From Athripsodes cinereus (taxonomy: Eukaryota > Arthropoda > Insecta > Trichoptera > Leptoceridae): a stretch of DNA of 64,000 nt. Positions 37,901 through 49,379 of the stretch are shown piece after piece. The stretch's first letter is position 1. The number at the start of each line of letters is the position of its first letter. The translations under genes and the position numbers were made by a program. The notes under the pieces are model-generated. The model had not been told where the DNA came from, did not search any database, and saw only the letters and a list, made by a program, of their open reading frames with translations. The stretch spans positions 24,751,542 through 24,815,541 of the forward strand of contig OX388305.1 of NCBI GenBank assembly GCA_947579605.1, written 5' to 3'.

Positions 37901-38985
37901 GAATAAAAACAATTAAAAATATATATTATTTCTCTCTATTTGATAATATTAAAATATTATTATTTTTCTTGAACATTATCAAAAGTCTGTATTCAACGGT
38001 TATAACAAAAAGGAAAATAAATATTTATTTCAAAGGATATTAACATTCTTACCAAGTTATTATTATATTGATAATACATATTTACATAAATATTCCTGCA
38101 GAATTATAAATTCTTATAAAAGGGACTTGGAAAAACTTTAGTTTTCTGTACTTTTCCATTCCTAATATAATTTCGTATTCTAATGATACGCTGTACTCGT
38201 ACTATTAATTTTCGCAACATCGGAAATGCGGTATAAAATATTACCCTTTCAAATGAAGCTTTTTGATTTTAAACAAAAATTTAATCATTGACTTTTGTAG
38301 AATAATAATAATATACCTACTTTGTTACATTATACCTACTTTCCTCTGCTTCATGCTTATCAATCATGATTATTTTATTTAATCAATGTTTCTCTAAATC
38401 GTATATACAAACAAACATTTGCAGATGGTATTTTAATGCTGCTTTTAAAGCTTATTTCATCATGTACATATATATTGCAATATTGTGAATAGTAAATTTA
38501 ATAAAGCTTTTCAAAGTAAGTGAGGCTTTATATTTTATTTCTTATTACTATTAATAATACTACGTACTGAGCACTTTTCAAACAGGTTGAAAATTTCCTT
38601 TCATATCAACATTCAAGTGAAGTTTTTAACATACCGACATGTTATGAAAATATACTTTCTCATCCAACGTTTCTGTTGCATCTTAACTCTCTACCTCTCG
38701 TCTCTCAAACCCATTTAGTTTGTTGAAAATTCCAATACACTACAGTAACTACTTATTCTTTAATATTACTTGGTAACTGCAATAAGTAACCGAGTAGGAC
38801 GCTTTATAAATGACGGGATATACACATAATAGTCCATTTAAGTTATTGTTTTGTTTGTTTATTCATATATCCCTTTTACATGTTTTACATTCCATAAAAA
38901 CACATGATAATATTGGAGAATTCCGATAAAAAATTTAGTGATATGTCCAGATTAAGTTGAGTTTTTGTTAAATAACTCAATGTTT
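34935..38985. other. AT-rich gene-free stretch
   Basis: No recognisable gene. 36775-36842 has GGCCAGTGGGCCGTTGATG followed by (AATA)n, a retroposon-tail signature shared with 40410-40445 (AAGCCGTTGATGATAG then AATA repeats). Frames at 34930-35190 and 37023-37241 show no motif. Confidence 0.5.
36775..36842 (+). repeat. retroposon tail: GGGCCGTTGATG + (AATA)n
   Basis: A short conserved 3' end, GGCCAGTGGGCCGTTGATG, precedes five or more AATA units. A related tail with the same GCCGTTGATG core lies at 40412-40445, and a looser one (GGCCTTGTGCCGTATATG then AATA repeats) at 45593-45643. I read these as 3' ends of 5'-truncated LINE copies of one or more families. Confidence 0.5.
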
Positions 38986-38992
38986 ATATATT

Positions 38993-39122
38993 GAAGAAAA
39001 CACTTTTGATTTTAGTTTTACTTTGTATTTAATTAAATAATTATCTGTTTTTGACTCACAAAGTCATTGTTAAACTTAATAATTAAATATAAAGTTAAAC
39101 TAAAACCAAATGTGTTTTCTTC
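38993..39122. mobile_element. small fold-back (MITE-like) element with about 42-bp inverted ends
   Basis: The left arm starts GAAGAAAACAC at 38993. The right arm is its inverted copy ending at 39122 (GTGTTTTCTTC). About 42 bases pair with four or five mismatches around a 45-base centre. The inversion continues weakly outside (TATATATTG versus CATTTATA). No transposase is encoded. It is probably a non-autonomous DNA element; the superfamily is undetermined and no clear target duplication is seen. Confidence 0.6.
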
Positions 39123-39129
39123 CATTTAT

Positions 39130-40535
39130 ATGAATTAATACAGTTTATTTAGCGTAGCCATTTTTGTACATTACCCTGTACATTTTTACTTTTTCGACAT
39201 TGATAAGACAGGTTATTAAGACAAATTAGTTTCTTCAATTCAATAGGCATGGCATGGATGCATTAAATACTGGTATAATCTAATGCTTGTTAATATTATT
39301 AATAGTAAAAATAGAACAAGTATTAGTTGTAAGAATAGGATATGTAATACTAAGAATAAAACATGTAATAGTTTGAAGAATGATTATATTTACAACAGGA
39401 CGATATTTTTACAACCTTATCAAAAAACATAACTGTAGACTACATATGAAACATCGCCACTCTATGTTAGATATGAAATATCACTGAGATGTCCCATCTA
39501 GTTATAAAAACACACGTATTTAAATACATTAGGAACTACCGATAACACAAAGTATTCGATAAAATTCTGATATTCATCCCATCGTATGAATAGCGACTGA
39601 ATACTCGTACAAACAACATGCATAGTGGAAACACAAAGTTATAAATACATGCACAGTGTTCTACTCTGAAACCTTCGAATATATATTATCTACTAGGTAG
39701 TTTACTAAAAACGTAATGTTTACACATTATTATTATTATTATTATTATAACGAACATATTCGTATATTCACGATATCCCTTTTTCAGTAAAAAGCCTTAA
39801 CTCCAAAGAGTTAAATTTTCCTATTCATTGTCTCGCATAATATCCTGCTAGTTTCAGACTTTTCTTTCAGCCTCTCCCCATATACGAGTATTTTTGTATA
39901 TATGTACATATATTTTGTACATATATTTTGTGTACTCTACTCTTTTGTGCGAAAGTTATTTTTAGTTATTTTTTTTTTCATTGTAGCTCTATCCATTGAA
40001 ACAAGTTATGTTCCTACAGTATGTTTTGTATCGTAATAATGCATACAAAAGTATATATTTACCTGCTACAACATATAAAGCATCCCATCCTTTATTTACT
40101 TTTTAAGTTGCTTATTTTTTTGACAACATGTAGGAGGAAGACGATCAAAAATATTCTACCCTCATATATTATTTTCAAAGTGAGTAAATTATAAATTTCT
40201 AGCACTCTCTAATTGAAAAACCTATTTTTAGTTATTCTTCCTTCGGAGTTATAAGTTATAAGACAATACTAATAAAATATTTTACTCAACTTTTTTTATT
40301 TCCAATAATATCAAACATAACTACCTACTACTACGACGAAATATAATTTTTTATAACGTATTTAAATGTGTTCAAATAAACAATAGTAAGACTTACTAAT
40401 GTAAAAGTCTAAAAGCCGTTGATGATAGAAATAAATAAATAAATACATATATTTATTTTATTTTATGCAAAGCGTTATGTATGAAAATATTCTTCTCTAT
40501 TAGCTCTATAGATGCAACGAATATAAGGAAACTAT
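39130..40535. other. AT-rich gene-free stretch
   Basis: Nothing coding seen. It contains a (TTA)n run at about 39727-39749 and a retroposon tail with GCCGTTGATG and AATA repeats at 40412-40445. Confidence 0.5.
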
Positions 40536-40539
40536 TTGG

Positions 40540-41160
40540 TATTCTGTTTCGGCAATATTTTTACTATTCGGCTGAATACCGAATATTTAGTCTATTATTC
40601 GGTATTCTGCCGAATAATTTAATTGTAAAACAAGAAAGAACCAATACCTTGTAGTTTATTGCTATTTCACTGTCAGCTGCAAATGTATAATTTTTTTAAT
40701 CCTCAAATATCTATTTAATTAATTTAGTTTTATAGGGAGTGAAACAATCTAATTAAACACAAAAATTTCAATAAAAATGTACCGCGCTACAAGTCTAGTA
40801 TGTCTATGATGTACCAGTGTACCTACACGAAGATGCGCGGTCGGGAGTACTGCGCACGCTCTCACCATTGTTTTGCCTAATATTCGCCGAATATGCGGTC
40901 ATTCGGTACATGATCTTGCATAATATTCGCTCTCTCTCTCTCTGGTTTCAATCCTGGGATTGGTTTGCAGCAATTATCTCTTTAATTCTTCTCCTCCACT
41001 TCTCCCTGTCTTGTGCGGTCAAATATACTATTCGTTGCATCTTTAATAAGCACAATAATTTCTTCTTGCGAACATATAATAATTATTATTACCTATTAAG
41101 ATTCGTGAATATGGTTTTTTATAGTTTGGCCGAATATATGTTAGCCTTCACAATTCATCT
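40540..41160. repeat. region rich in TTCGG/CCGAA words, probable non-autonomous element
   Basis: Between 40546 and 40616 there are alternating TTCGGC, ACCGAAT, TTCGGTATTCTGCCGAAT words. Further copies lie at 40882-40912 (CGCCGAATATGCGGTCATTCGGTAC), near 40925 and at 41131. Such alternating short inverted words make many small hairpins and are not expected in this AT-rich background. Some insect DNA transposons carry comparable sub-terminal repeats. The 117-residue frame at 40817-41170 lies within it and shows no family resemblance. Confidence 0.45.
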
Positions 41161-41485
41161 TTTTATTTAACTTTTCTATACAATTATCAAGATGTCAACC
41201 AGAAACCAATAGTATTTGGTTTCGTGTTATATTTCCTTTTTCCTTGAACATTCTACTAATTCAATTATAGTTATAAGTATTTATTATGTCCTTAATACAT
41301 TAAAACTGTCAATTGCAATGTCAATATTCGCAACTTTCTGTTTAGTTTAAAAGTAATAGCTTTGTATACAATAGAAAAGATTTATGTCGTTTTATTTACG
41401 TGCTTTAAATGTCTTTTAGGTTACTGCTTTATATATTTGTCGATAAATAACATTACCATGACAATATATTTATTTCTTGTTACAG

Positions 41486-41533
41486 ATCGATTGCTTTGCC
41501 AAAACATTTTGGAACATGGACCGCTCTAAAAAG
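41486..41533 (+). other. candidate 48-nt microexon
   Basis: A T-rich tract ends in CTTGTTACAG at 41476-41485, a good 3' splice site. 48 bases later AAAAAG is followed by GTATGCC, a good 5' splice site. The 48 bases are GC-richer than the surroundings and a multiple of three. One phase reads IDCFAKTFWNMDRSKK. An internal ATG in good context (GGAACATGG at 41511-41519) would alternatively make it a first coding exon starting MDRSKK. The second phase is also open; the third has a stop. I do not recognise the peptide. It may be an exon of a long-intron host gene or a chance combination. Confidence 0.3.
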
Positions 41534-41669
41534 GTATGCCAAATTTACTATTACTTAGTGAGTATTGTTTAAGTTAATAGCGTGTGAAAATTGCATGGAT
41601 CTCGAGGGAACTATCGAAGATTATTTTTATTACTCCATACAGAACGCCACATGATATATTGTATTATCT

Positions 41670-41810
41670 ATCATTTATACCATCAAAGCATCTCGCATAA
41701 GCTGGGTAGTCATTTGTCTGACCACATCTCAAAAATGTACAAGTCATCCTCTTTGTGAAATAAAAATAAAGACATTCAGAGGGGGTGGCGTATCTCGTCG
41801 CTGCTATTGC
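41670..41810 (+). repeat. dispersed TACCATCA...CTCGTCGCTG repeat
   Basis: It shares ordered landmarks with 50505-50640 and 53995-54150: TACCATCA, TCTC.CA/TAAG, a GGGTAGTCA.TNGNCTNAC core, TCCTCT(CCG)TTT, AATAAAA, ACATT.AGA, GGTGGC(A/G)TA(C/T)CTCGTCGCTG. Partial copies are near 60-150 and 10668-10715. No tRNA-like head was found. It is a SINE-like or MITE-like family without coding capacity. Confidence 0.55.
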
Positions 41811-41989
41811 AGGTGTTAATAAAAATCTTATTTGTGACTTTTTTCGAAATTATGCCATTTTCAGAACACGTAATACCTTAATATCAAATATAAGATTGCG
41901 AGGCCTGTATTATCCAAGAAATATAATTATTCAAATTGTTTTTGAAGTCATTGTCAATAATAAGTTATTATAAATAATTTCAAAAATCT

Positions 41990-44730
41990 TTTCTAGGAAT
42001 CAATTTACAAATAAATGTACTTTCGTCCACAATTGGATTAATTGTTGATAAAACAGTTGTAATTGTTTTTACACGTGTTTTTTTGTTTACGAAAAATATT
42101 ATATACCTCAGAATAAGAATTATTAAACATAATAAAATATTAGATATTATTTGTTGTTCAAACAGACATTCTTGTTATGAAAACACATTGGGTAGTAAAG
42201 TTTTGTTGTATATATTATTTACTGACCTCATTATAAGAACGCCCACTAAATTTAATGTCATGTACACAATACAGAATGTCTAATGAACATTATACCTATT
42301 TATTTATTTATTTATTTATTTTATTCTTTACTGTACATTGTTTACAATAAAACAAATTAACATACAAATATCATTTATACAATTCAATGCACAGAGGGCG
42401 AGTTTATCGCTAAGATGCGATGTCTTCCAACTAACCTGGTTATTGAAATCAAAAAACAAAACCTATAACAATTTTACCTACGTACATTGCTAGGTACATC
42501 GTAGAAAATTATGATTTTAATTTTTAATTTAAATAGCTTATTTTTGTATTATTTACAACGTATTTTTTAATCATTGTTTATTTATTACATATAAATCAAC
42601 ACTAAATACAGAGATAAAAATAAACTTATTTCCCTTATCAACTATAATAATTGTTATAACTTCTTCACGTTTATTATTGAATATCCGTATTTAAACTACT
42701 GAAAAATATGTACGTAGCAGTAAAAAAAATCATTTTTTTTATATATTATCAATAAATAGATACCTATCCAAAAGATTTTTCATGTAGAAAAACTTTGTGG
42801 ATGTAATTATAAATTATTAATAAAATATTGGGTTTATATGTACGCTATATATCAAAAATAACTATATCATCATCCGTAGTAGAGAATCATTTAATTGATA
42901 CAACATGTACTAAAAGTTTAGAAATTTGATCCTCTCATTTCGAATAATAGCTGTTTCCTTGTATTTTATTCAATGCTTCGTATCCAATCAATCGCTTGGA
43001 TGTCTTTAGCAATGTTGATATATGTATTAAACTTAGTACGTAACATACATGAAGATAATTACGTACCTAAGTATTTTATCTGCTTCTATATGATTTGGCT
43101 TTGCGCGTATTATGACTTCGTCAAGTAAACTAATGCAAACTTTCAACAACTCCACGCTTTGAGATAACACCGCAACTCCATTCATTAATACTCCTTTAAA
43201 CTTAACGACTGCTATGTCATCGGCTGACTAATGCAATGTTACTAATTCACCGGAGCTTCTCTTGCTTGTCACACTGCAACACAAATATTGTCAAGCAAAT
43301 TTCATTCATAGTCTGTATCGCTTCTCGTACTGCATACAGTACAATAATTATGTGTTTTGTAATCCATTTTCTGTGTGCATAAACTTTCATCTCTACACTC
43401 ATAAACTTTTATTCAAACTATTATTACGAATTCTATTGTTGGATATGATTATAAATATTACGAAGTAGCACTATGGTCTCATCATTATTGCTATTACCAA
43501 AGCAATTTAAACGGCACAAGGCGTAGATCTATTCAGAGGTACTTTTCTGAAATGAGTACATTGGATTAAGAGATTTTTGGAGTCTTTATCCATTTAACAG
43601 TAACTCAGGATGATTACAGTTATAAAAGAGAAGAGATTTTAGTAATTATCTTCTTGTTCATCAAAGGTAATCTTTTCATTCAATTTTAATATCTGGATTG
43701 AGTATCATTTTTATTCACTAATGTCCTTATAAATAAAAAGACTTTAGTTTGTTATTCCTGGAAAAATAGTATTATAATTTAGTTATGTTTCCCAATTTCA
43801 AATTTAAAAACTTTAATACACTTTTAAGTAAATGAATCCTGAAGCAAACAAATATACCACCTTTTCAAATTGTATGAAATCGGTTTACTCAATTGAAGGT
43901 TTATCGTTTAAAACCACTTAATACCAAGTCTCACTTATTTATACTCGTCTCTCTAGCATTAGTAAGTCTTCTTCACCCGAAGGCCCGATCCACACCCTGT
44001 TATGGGCTTAACTAAATACCTTCAAAAGAGGGTAAGATTATTCCAGAATAATTTTCCACAACATTTCTTCCCCACCTTTAATACTCTTCGTGACTTTCTC
44101 TACTTTTTCCCATGACGAAAGATAAAATTAAACGCTTCAACATAAATAGATATTACACGTATCAATTCCACTCCATCCCTCTCCAATATCCTTGAATGGC
44201 TTCCATTTGCACCGCTTCAGAAGGAAAACGTTTTGACTTAATGCTTTTTCTTTACGTCTATAATAAAAAGTTTAAGTAAGTAAGCGATATTCGACAAACG
44301 TTTAAATATGAATAACATTAATATACTAATAGGTACTTACATCTTCACTAACTTGTGCAATGTAAAATACATTAGTGGACAGAAGTCCAAGCATTTAATA
44401 TACGAGTAATAACACGTTTTGAAGCTTGGCATAAAAATATTTAATGTGCATATTAATATGTATAATACCTCCTGAATAACTGTACTTCAGAAAGATGAAA
44501 ATGTATGAAATATTATTAATCTTATTAGTAATTTCTCATAAACATTCCAACTTTCAAGAGTCATCCTTATTTTACTTACATTTTACTTTCTAACATTGTA
44601 TGTAACGAAGATTATTGTGTAGACCACTGCATGCAAATATTCGCATTTTATATTAATGTAAACCTATTTTATATTAATTTAAATCTCTTTTTTACGACAT
44701 GGTAATAGAGTAATTATCAAATAGTATTTA
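41990..44730. other. AT-rich gene-free stretch
   Basis: Apart from the LINE tail at 42297-42440, no recognisable gene or element is seen. The frames at 42083-42283 and 43262-43468 show no motif. Confidence 0.5.
42297..42440 (-). mobile_element. LINE 3' UTR remnant with (AATA)n tail
   Basis: On the minus strand it reads CCAGGTTAGTTGGAAGACAT, then CGCATCTTAGCGATAAACTCGCCCT, AGTAAAGAATAAAATAAATA and AATA units. These are the same landmarks as 24541-24692 on the plus strand. The GGAAGA..TCG...TTAGCGATAA.(C)TCGCCC block is a widespread insect LINE 3' UTR motif. No coding part remains. Confidence 0.6.
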
Positions 44731-44734
44731 TGTA

Positions 44735-44820
44735 GCCGGCAAACTCCCATTTCACGACACAAGCTTTTAGCTTACTGTATTTGGGTTTATAACAAAACCC
44801 AGATATATCTTTTTTTTAAA
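44735..44820 (+). mobile_element. SINE family 1, partial copy (tail half)
   Basis: It runs from GCCGGCAAACTCCCATTTCACGACACAAGC through the AAGCTTTTAGCTTACTGT and GGGTTTATAACAAAACCC segments to a T-run. It matches the minus strand of 4330-4440 closely, with a short internal deletion after ACTGT. The tRNA-related head is absent. Confidence 0.7.
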
Positions 44821-44829
44821 ATAAAAATG

Positions 44830-45612
44830 TGTTATACATACTAATATTGTTATTTTTAAAGGGAAAATATTTTAATTCCCTTATTAACACTATCGAAAAG
44901 AATTAAATCGAATATCAATTATGACATTTTATTCTATTGTTTATCTTTATTGTTAAGGAAATCAGAAGATTTCAAATGTCGTAATTTAAAAGGTTTTAAT
45001 TGTTTTATCTTCAACATCCTTTCATAGAATCTTTCTTGACACATCATAATGAAACATTTTCTATCTATTTACGAATTTGAAATTTTATAAAATATCTTTC
45101 ATACATCATATCATGTTGTTTCTCTTCTATTTTATTGCTCCTTTAAGTTTCTCAAATGGTAAAACATCTTTTTGATATTCTTTTCCTTCTGTTGAACGCA
45201 GATACAATAGCTAAGTTAGTTGCATGGGTTTTCCCGTGAACTATGTCAGTTATTTGAATTGATTTGTGTACACTGGCTAGATGCCAGTTTGGGCCAATTA
45301 AATATTAATGTCCAATATTTAAAATGAACCGTTGGAATTTTGGATATTTCCCACGTTATGTTGTACATATAAATGTATGATAATATACCTAATAATATAA
45401 TAGATAGTTTCATTTCATATACAATTTTAATAAGGCGACATTAATAATGTGGGATTTGCATGAGCAAATTGCTTTTTGAATAATTAATATAAAAAAGTAA
45501 TAATAGTTCATTTCACACGTTCAAAAAACTCAAAAAAAATGTTAATTTTTCATCTATTATACATCATATGATTTTTTGTATAAATGTTTAATGGCCTTGT
45601 GCCGTATATGTT

Positions 45613-45643
<31 letters not shown>

Positions 45644-46010
45644 CTTCGAATACTATGATAACCGTACAAATCACCAATCATCCCATCATTCTTAAGGTAC
45701 CTCCTCTGGTTTTGATGGCACATTATCAAAAAAAAAATTACTAAAACGTTAATTTATAAATTTGCTTGAAGAGAGAAAGAGAACTTTTGAAGAGTAACAC
45801 TTTTCTTCATTATGTCCCTAAGAATTCTTCTAGGAAATATCTAAAAATTATTGAAGGTATTAATGAGACGCAAACCATTCACATCTTACTGATTTCAATG
45901 TGATGAAACATTCCATGAAACAAAGGAGCGTTATATTGCAAATAAAAAACTTAGAATCGCATTTCTCCTCATCGTTTCAAGAAAACACACATTCTTTCAT
46001 AAATTTTTAA
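44830..46010. other. AT-rich gene-free stretch
   Basis: No gene seen. 45593-45643 is a retroposon tail (GGCCTTGTGCCGTATATG then AATA repeats). Confidence 0.5.
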
Positions 46011-46240
46011 ATTAAGTATACGTGCTTCGTGGAGAGAAGTACCGTCTCCTCCGCCTTATATTGGAGGGCATGATAGAGGGAAGACGGGGAGTTGGCAGAA
46101 AGCAGATGTCCTGGCTGCGCAACATTAGAGAGTGGGCCGAAACGAGAACAGTGAATTACCTGTTCAGAGCAGCAAAGGACAGGGAAGTTTTCGCCAACGT
46201 CGAGGGGACCTGACATGGCACAGAAAAAAGAAGAAGTATA
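46010..46240 (+). pseudogene. 5'-truncated LINE (RTE-like) C-terminal fragment
   Basis: The frame 46016-46213 reads VLRGEKYRLLRLILEGMIEG, RRGVGRKQMSWLRNIREW and a short tail before the stop. The LE(G)...IEGRRG.GRK..SWL.NIREW pattern is the standard C-terminal end of insect endonuclease/reverse transcriptase proteins of the RTE-like group. The catalytic RT and endonuclease are missing. After the stop come about 25 bases and an AAAAAAGAAGAAG tail. Composition is much GC-richer than the flanks. It is a dead, 5'-truncated insertion. The minus-strand frame at 46007-46285 is its shadow. Confidence 0.8.
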
Positions 46241-46244
46241 CAAT

Positions 46245-46920
46245 ATGGTATAATCATATGAACTCTTACGCTTTTCAGCAACCATTTTATTTTACCTTAT
46301 TTATTGAATTTGGTTGAAGTATTTTGAAAACTTACCGTAATATTCCATCACAATTTTATTTGACATTTGTTTACAAGAAAAGAGCGAATTAGAATACAAT
46401 AACAGAAAATATACATTGTTTTATTCTCTATGAAAAAAATAAAAATATATCAACCTGTATTTTTATGATCCCTCTTGTGTTATAAGTAATTTTCAAGAAA
46501 ACTCGTTTATTGGACCTCTGCGTCGTTTATTTTTCTCACGTAAAATATTTTTTCTCGCTTAGACACTTGTGTCGTGAAAAGGACAAAAAAAATAACATTT
46601 TCATTCCCAATTTTATGATTTTCAAGATGTGTGATTTGTTGTTGGCACGCTTCAGATGTAAAATATATTCGTAAAAGCGAGTGAAAACTAAGGCCGTATA
46701 TACAAACGGTGTTTATACCTTTTGTAACATGATTTATTGTAAAATTGTAAACTTTTTAGCTTTTCAATTTACTAACTTACAAATATTGAAACACTTTATT
46801 AAAGTTTTCACTTATTGCACTTACCATAGTCTTTTCCATTCCTGTATGCAGGAACGGATATCACTTTACTATTAGCCATCTTTATTGTAATCAGTACTGT
46901 GGGTAAAAAGGGAAAAACTA
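46245..46920. other. AT-rich gene-free stretch
   Basis: Nothing recognisable. Confidence 0.5.
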
Positions 46921-46927
46921 TGAACTT

Positions 46928-47070
46928 TAAAAAAAAAAAAAGAAAATATATATCTGGCTTTTGTTATAAACCCAAATACAACCTTATACACCTTTCACAG
47001 TAAGCTTCTAAAAGCTTGTGTCGTGAAAGGGGGTTTGCTGGCACCTGATATCGAACCACGGATATCCTAT
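46928..47070 (-). mobile_element. SINE family 1, copy with partial tRNA-like head
   Basis: It matches 4330-4455 closely in the body: T/A-rich tail, ATATATCTGG, TTGTTATAAACCCAAATACAA, CAGTAAGCTT...AAGCTTGTGTCGTG. It also keeps the start of the tRNA-like head (GATATCGAACCACGGAT at 47048-47064, a degraded B box). The A-box region is missing. Confidence 0.7.
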
Positions 47071-47079
47071 CCCTGTCTG

Positions 47080-48575
47080 TTTATAGTTAACCAATTACGA
47101 TAATCGATACGATACGTAATCGAAAAATGCTCATTTACATATTTACACTGTCTAATGACAGATCATTGTATACACTTATCAGATTATTTTCTTCTTATGC
47201 ATTCATCCGCATCATTCCAGAGAATCTGTATTCAATTCTCCATTAAAAATATAGGCATTATTATTTGCACTTACGTGTAGCTTCATTATTATTTTATTTG
47301 GTGTATAGGAACTACAAATCCTTCATACGTAATCACAATTGGTAATGTCACTGCTTGTACAAAAGTGTTCTACTTTATTCATCCAAATGGAAAACGTACA
47401 ACTGTAAAATAACAATCTTTACATCTTTTATATTTTGTATTTTTTTTATTTTCCATTATCCTTATTCCATTGTTTACTTCATTTTTATATTATTTTCACT
47501 CTATGAACTACACTTGGAAAGGCTGCAACAAATCTGTATTACGTACAATGATTTTAATCTCTTTTCATGTTATACACAAAACTAGAATATATTTAAACGC
47601 AATTTTTGCGCGTCTAATAATTTTTAAACCAAATTATAACCCTACAACACAACATTTTTTTCTTTCAAAAATACTTGCATAATAATTCGTTTATATCGAA
47701 TGCTTTGACTTAAAACAAAATAATTTCTACGTAGGTACCTATTTTCCATTCTGTTTTTTTTATTTTTATTTTTTATTTATTCATTTATAAAATTATAAAA
47801 GTTAAAATTTCTTTTATAATTTATTTACACGTTAATTTCATCTTAATTCTATAATTATCTAGTTATATACATTACAATCATACTTAAATTACTTAACATT
47901 GTACAAGTAAAACATATATCGATTTCTTTTTTTTTTTAACTTAAAAACTTTTTCTTTTTATATACTACCTACATATTGTTTGAACTTAATTGGCATATCG
48001 ATATTTTACAGGAATAAATACTCTGGGGTCAGTCACCCTAATTTTTAATAATAATACACCTGTTTTATTAGTTACACATATCGACTGAATATATAATATG
48101 AATACCTATATCTTTTGTTTAAAATAACACCTATTCATTTGAAAATTAATTCCCACGAAACTTACAATGAATGCACCTAAATATCTCTTTGTGTTTATAT
48201 TATAATTTTATTTGAAAATCCTTATGTATGATTTATTATAATAGTACGTATTCTTTGTTTCGCATAGAAATTACCATTTTACATTATTTTATTTGCAAGA
48301 TATGATCAATATTGTGGCAATATATAATATCCTTATACACCTTATCAACCACTGATTCAATAATAAAACGTTTAATTTTCTTATTCACTCGGAAATGTAT
48401 TCAACAAAATGAAACGTAAACAATATAATTGGCAGTTAGTATTGTTACGATAAGCTTTTATTGTTTAGCACGTCTCTAATTCTTAAACGAAATACCAGGC
48501 TAATGTAATTATATCAAACGAATGTACATTTTATTATACAATACCGAAATTTTTTATCTTTTGAATTAGTTCGTA
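47080..48575. other. AT-rich gene-free stretch
   Basis: No gene. T- and TTA-rich runs at 47755-47800 and 47925-47960. Confidence 0.5.
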
Positions 48576-48582
48576 GTATAAT

Positions 48583-48780
48583 AATATATCCTTATCTTTT
48601 TTAAATAGCTGTACATTTTAAGCTACATAAGACTATTATTATTTGACAATAGGTTTATTGTGTGAGTTAGAAGATATCACTTCCGCGATAAACTCACCCA
48701 TTTATTTGTATCACTTTATTAAATAATTTTGTAATTGCTTTGTTCTATATTGTGCAATAAAGTTTTTAATTATTATTTTT
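48583..48780 (+). repeat. LINE-tail repeat, copy A
   Basis: It contains TATCCTTATC, TAGCTGTACATTTTAAGCTACATA, TTATTTGACAATAGGTTTATTG, CGATAAACTCACCCATTT, ATTTGTATCACTTTATTAAATAA and then TTGTGCAATAAAGTTTTTAA. 49231-49372 repeats all but the last part. The CGATAAACTCNCCC block also occurs in the LINE tails at 24.6 and 42.4 kb, so both copies are likely LINE 3' UTRs. Confidence 0.65.
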
Positions 48781-49230
48781 GTCACAAACAGAGAAAACTC
48801 AGGATTTTCTCCCGGTAATCCAGGTAACACGGACACATATGCCATATGTAACCTGTTTCTGTGTCAATTCATCGAGTTTTCTGTGTCAATGTCACTCGTT
48901 ACTGTAGGTACCAGTTCGTTAAGTTTCACCCGTTTTTGTGTCAGTTAATTTTGTTTCGTCTATTTGTAAAAAAATGATACTTTTGTTCAAGTATAATATT
49001 AAGGATAGCAGCCTTCTGTAGAGATATATATGTATAATTATGTCAATGTATTGCAACCATTGTGTCTTCTCTGATGTAATGTTAATCCTGTACTTGATAA
49101 AACTATTGGTACTAATGTAACATTTCATTTTCCTAATTCTTTTCATTTCCTCCTGCAATTCTGTGTACCTCCTTTTTGATTTTGAAATAAGTAAGTAAGC
49201 ATACTTGCTTACTACTTACTACTGTCAGTA

Positions 49231-49375
49231 ATATAATATTTCCTTATCTTTTTTTAAATAGTTGTACATTTTAAGCTACATATGGCTTTTATTATTTGAC
49301 AATAGGTTTATCGCTTCCTCGATAAACTCACCCATTTCGCAATATTATTTATTTGTATCACTTTATTAAATAAAA
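49231..49375 (+). repeat. LINE-tail repeat, copy B
   Basis: It is a second copy of 48583-48733 in the same orientation, about 650 bases downstream. A few substitutions and small indels separate them, and CGCAATATT is inserted before the ATTTGTATCAC segment. The DNA between the copies contains several GTGTCAA/TGTGTCA words (48800-48950). Confidence 0.65.
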
Positions 49376-49379
49376 ACGT

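Noticed and set aside
40817..41170. 117-residue frame as a membrane protein gene
   Set aside because: It lies within a TTCGG/CCGAA-rich repeat and a CT run; no family resemblance.
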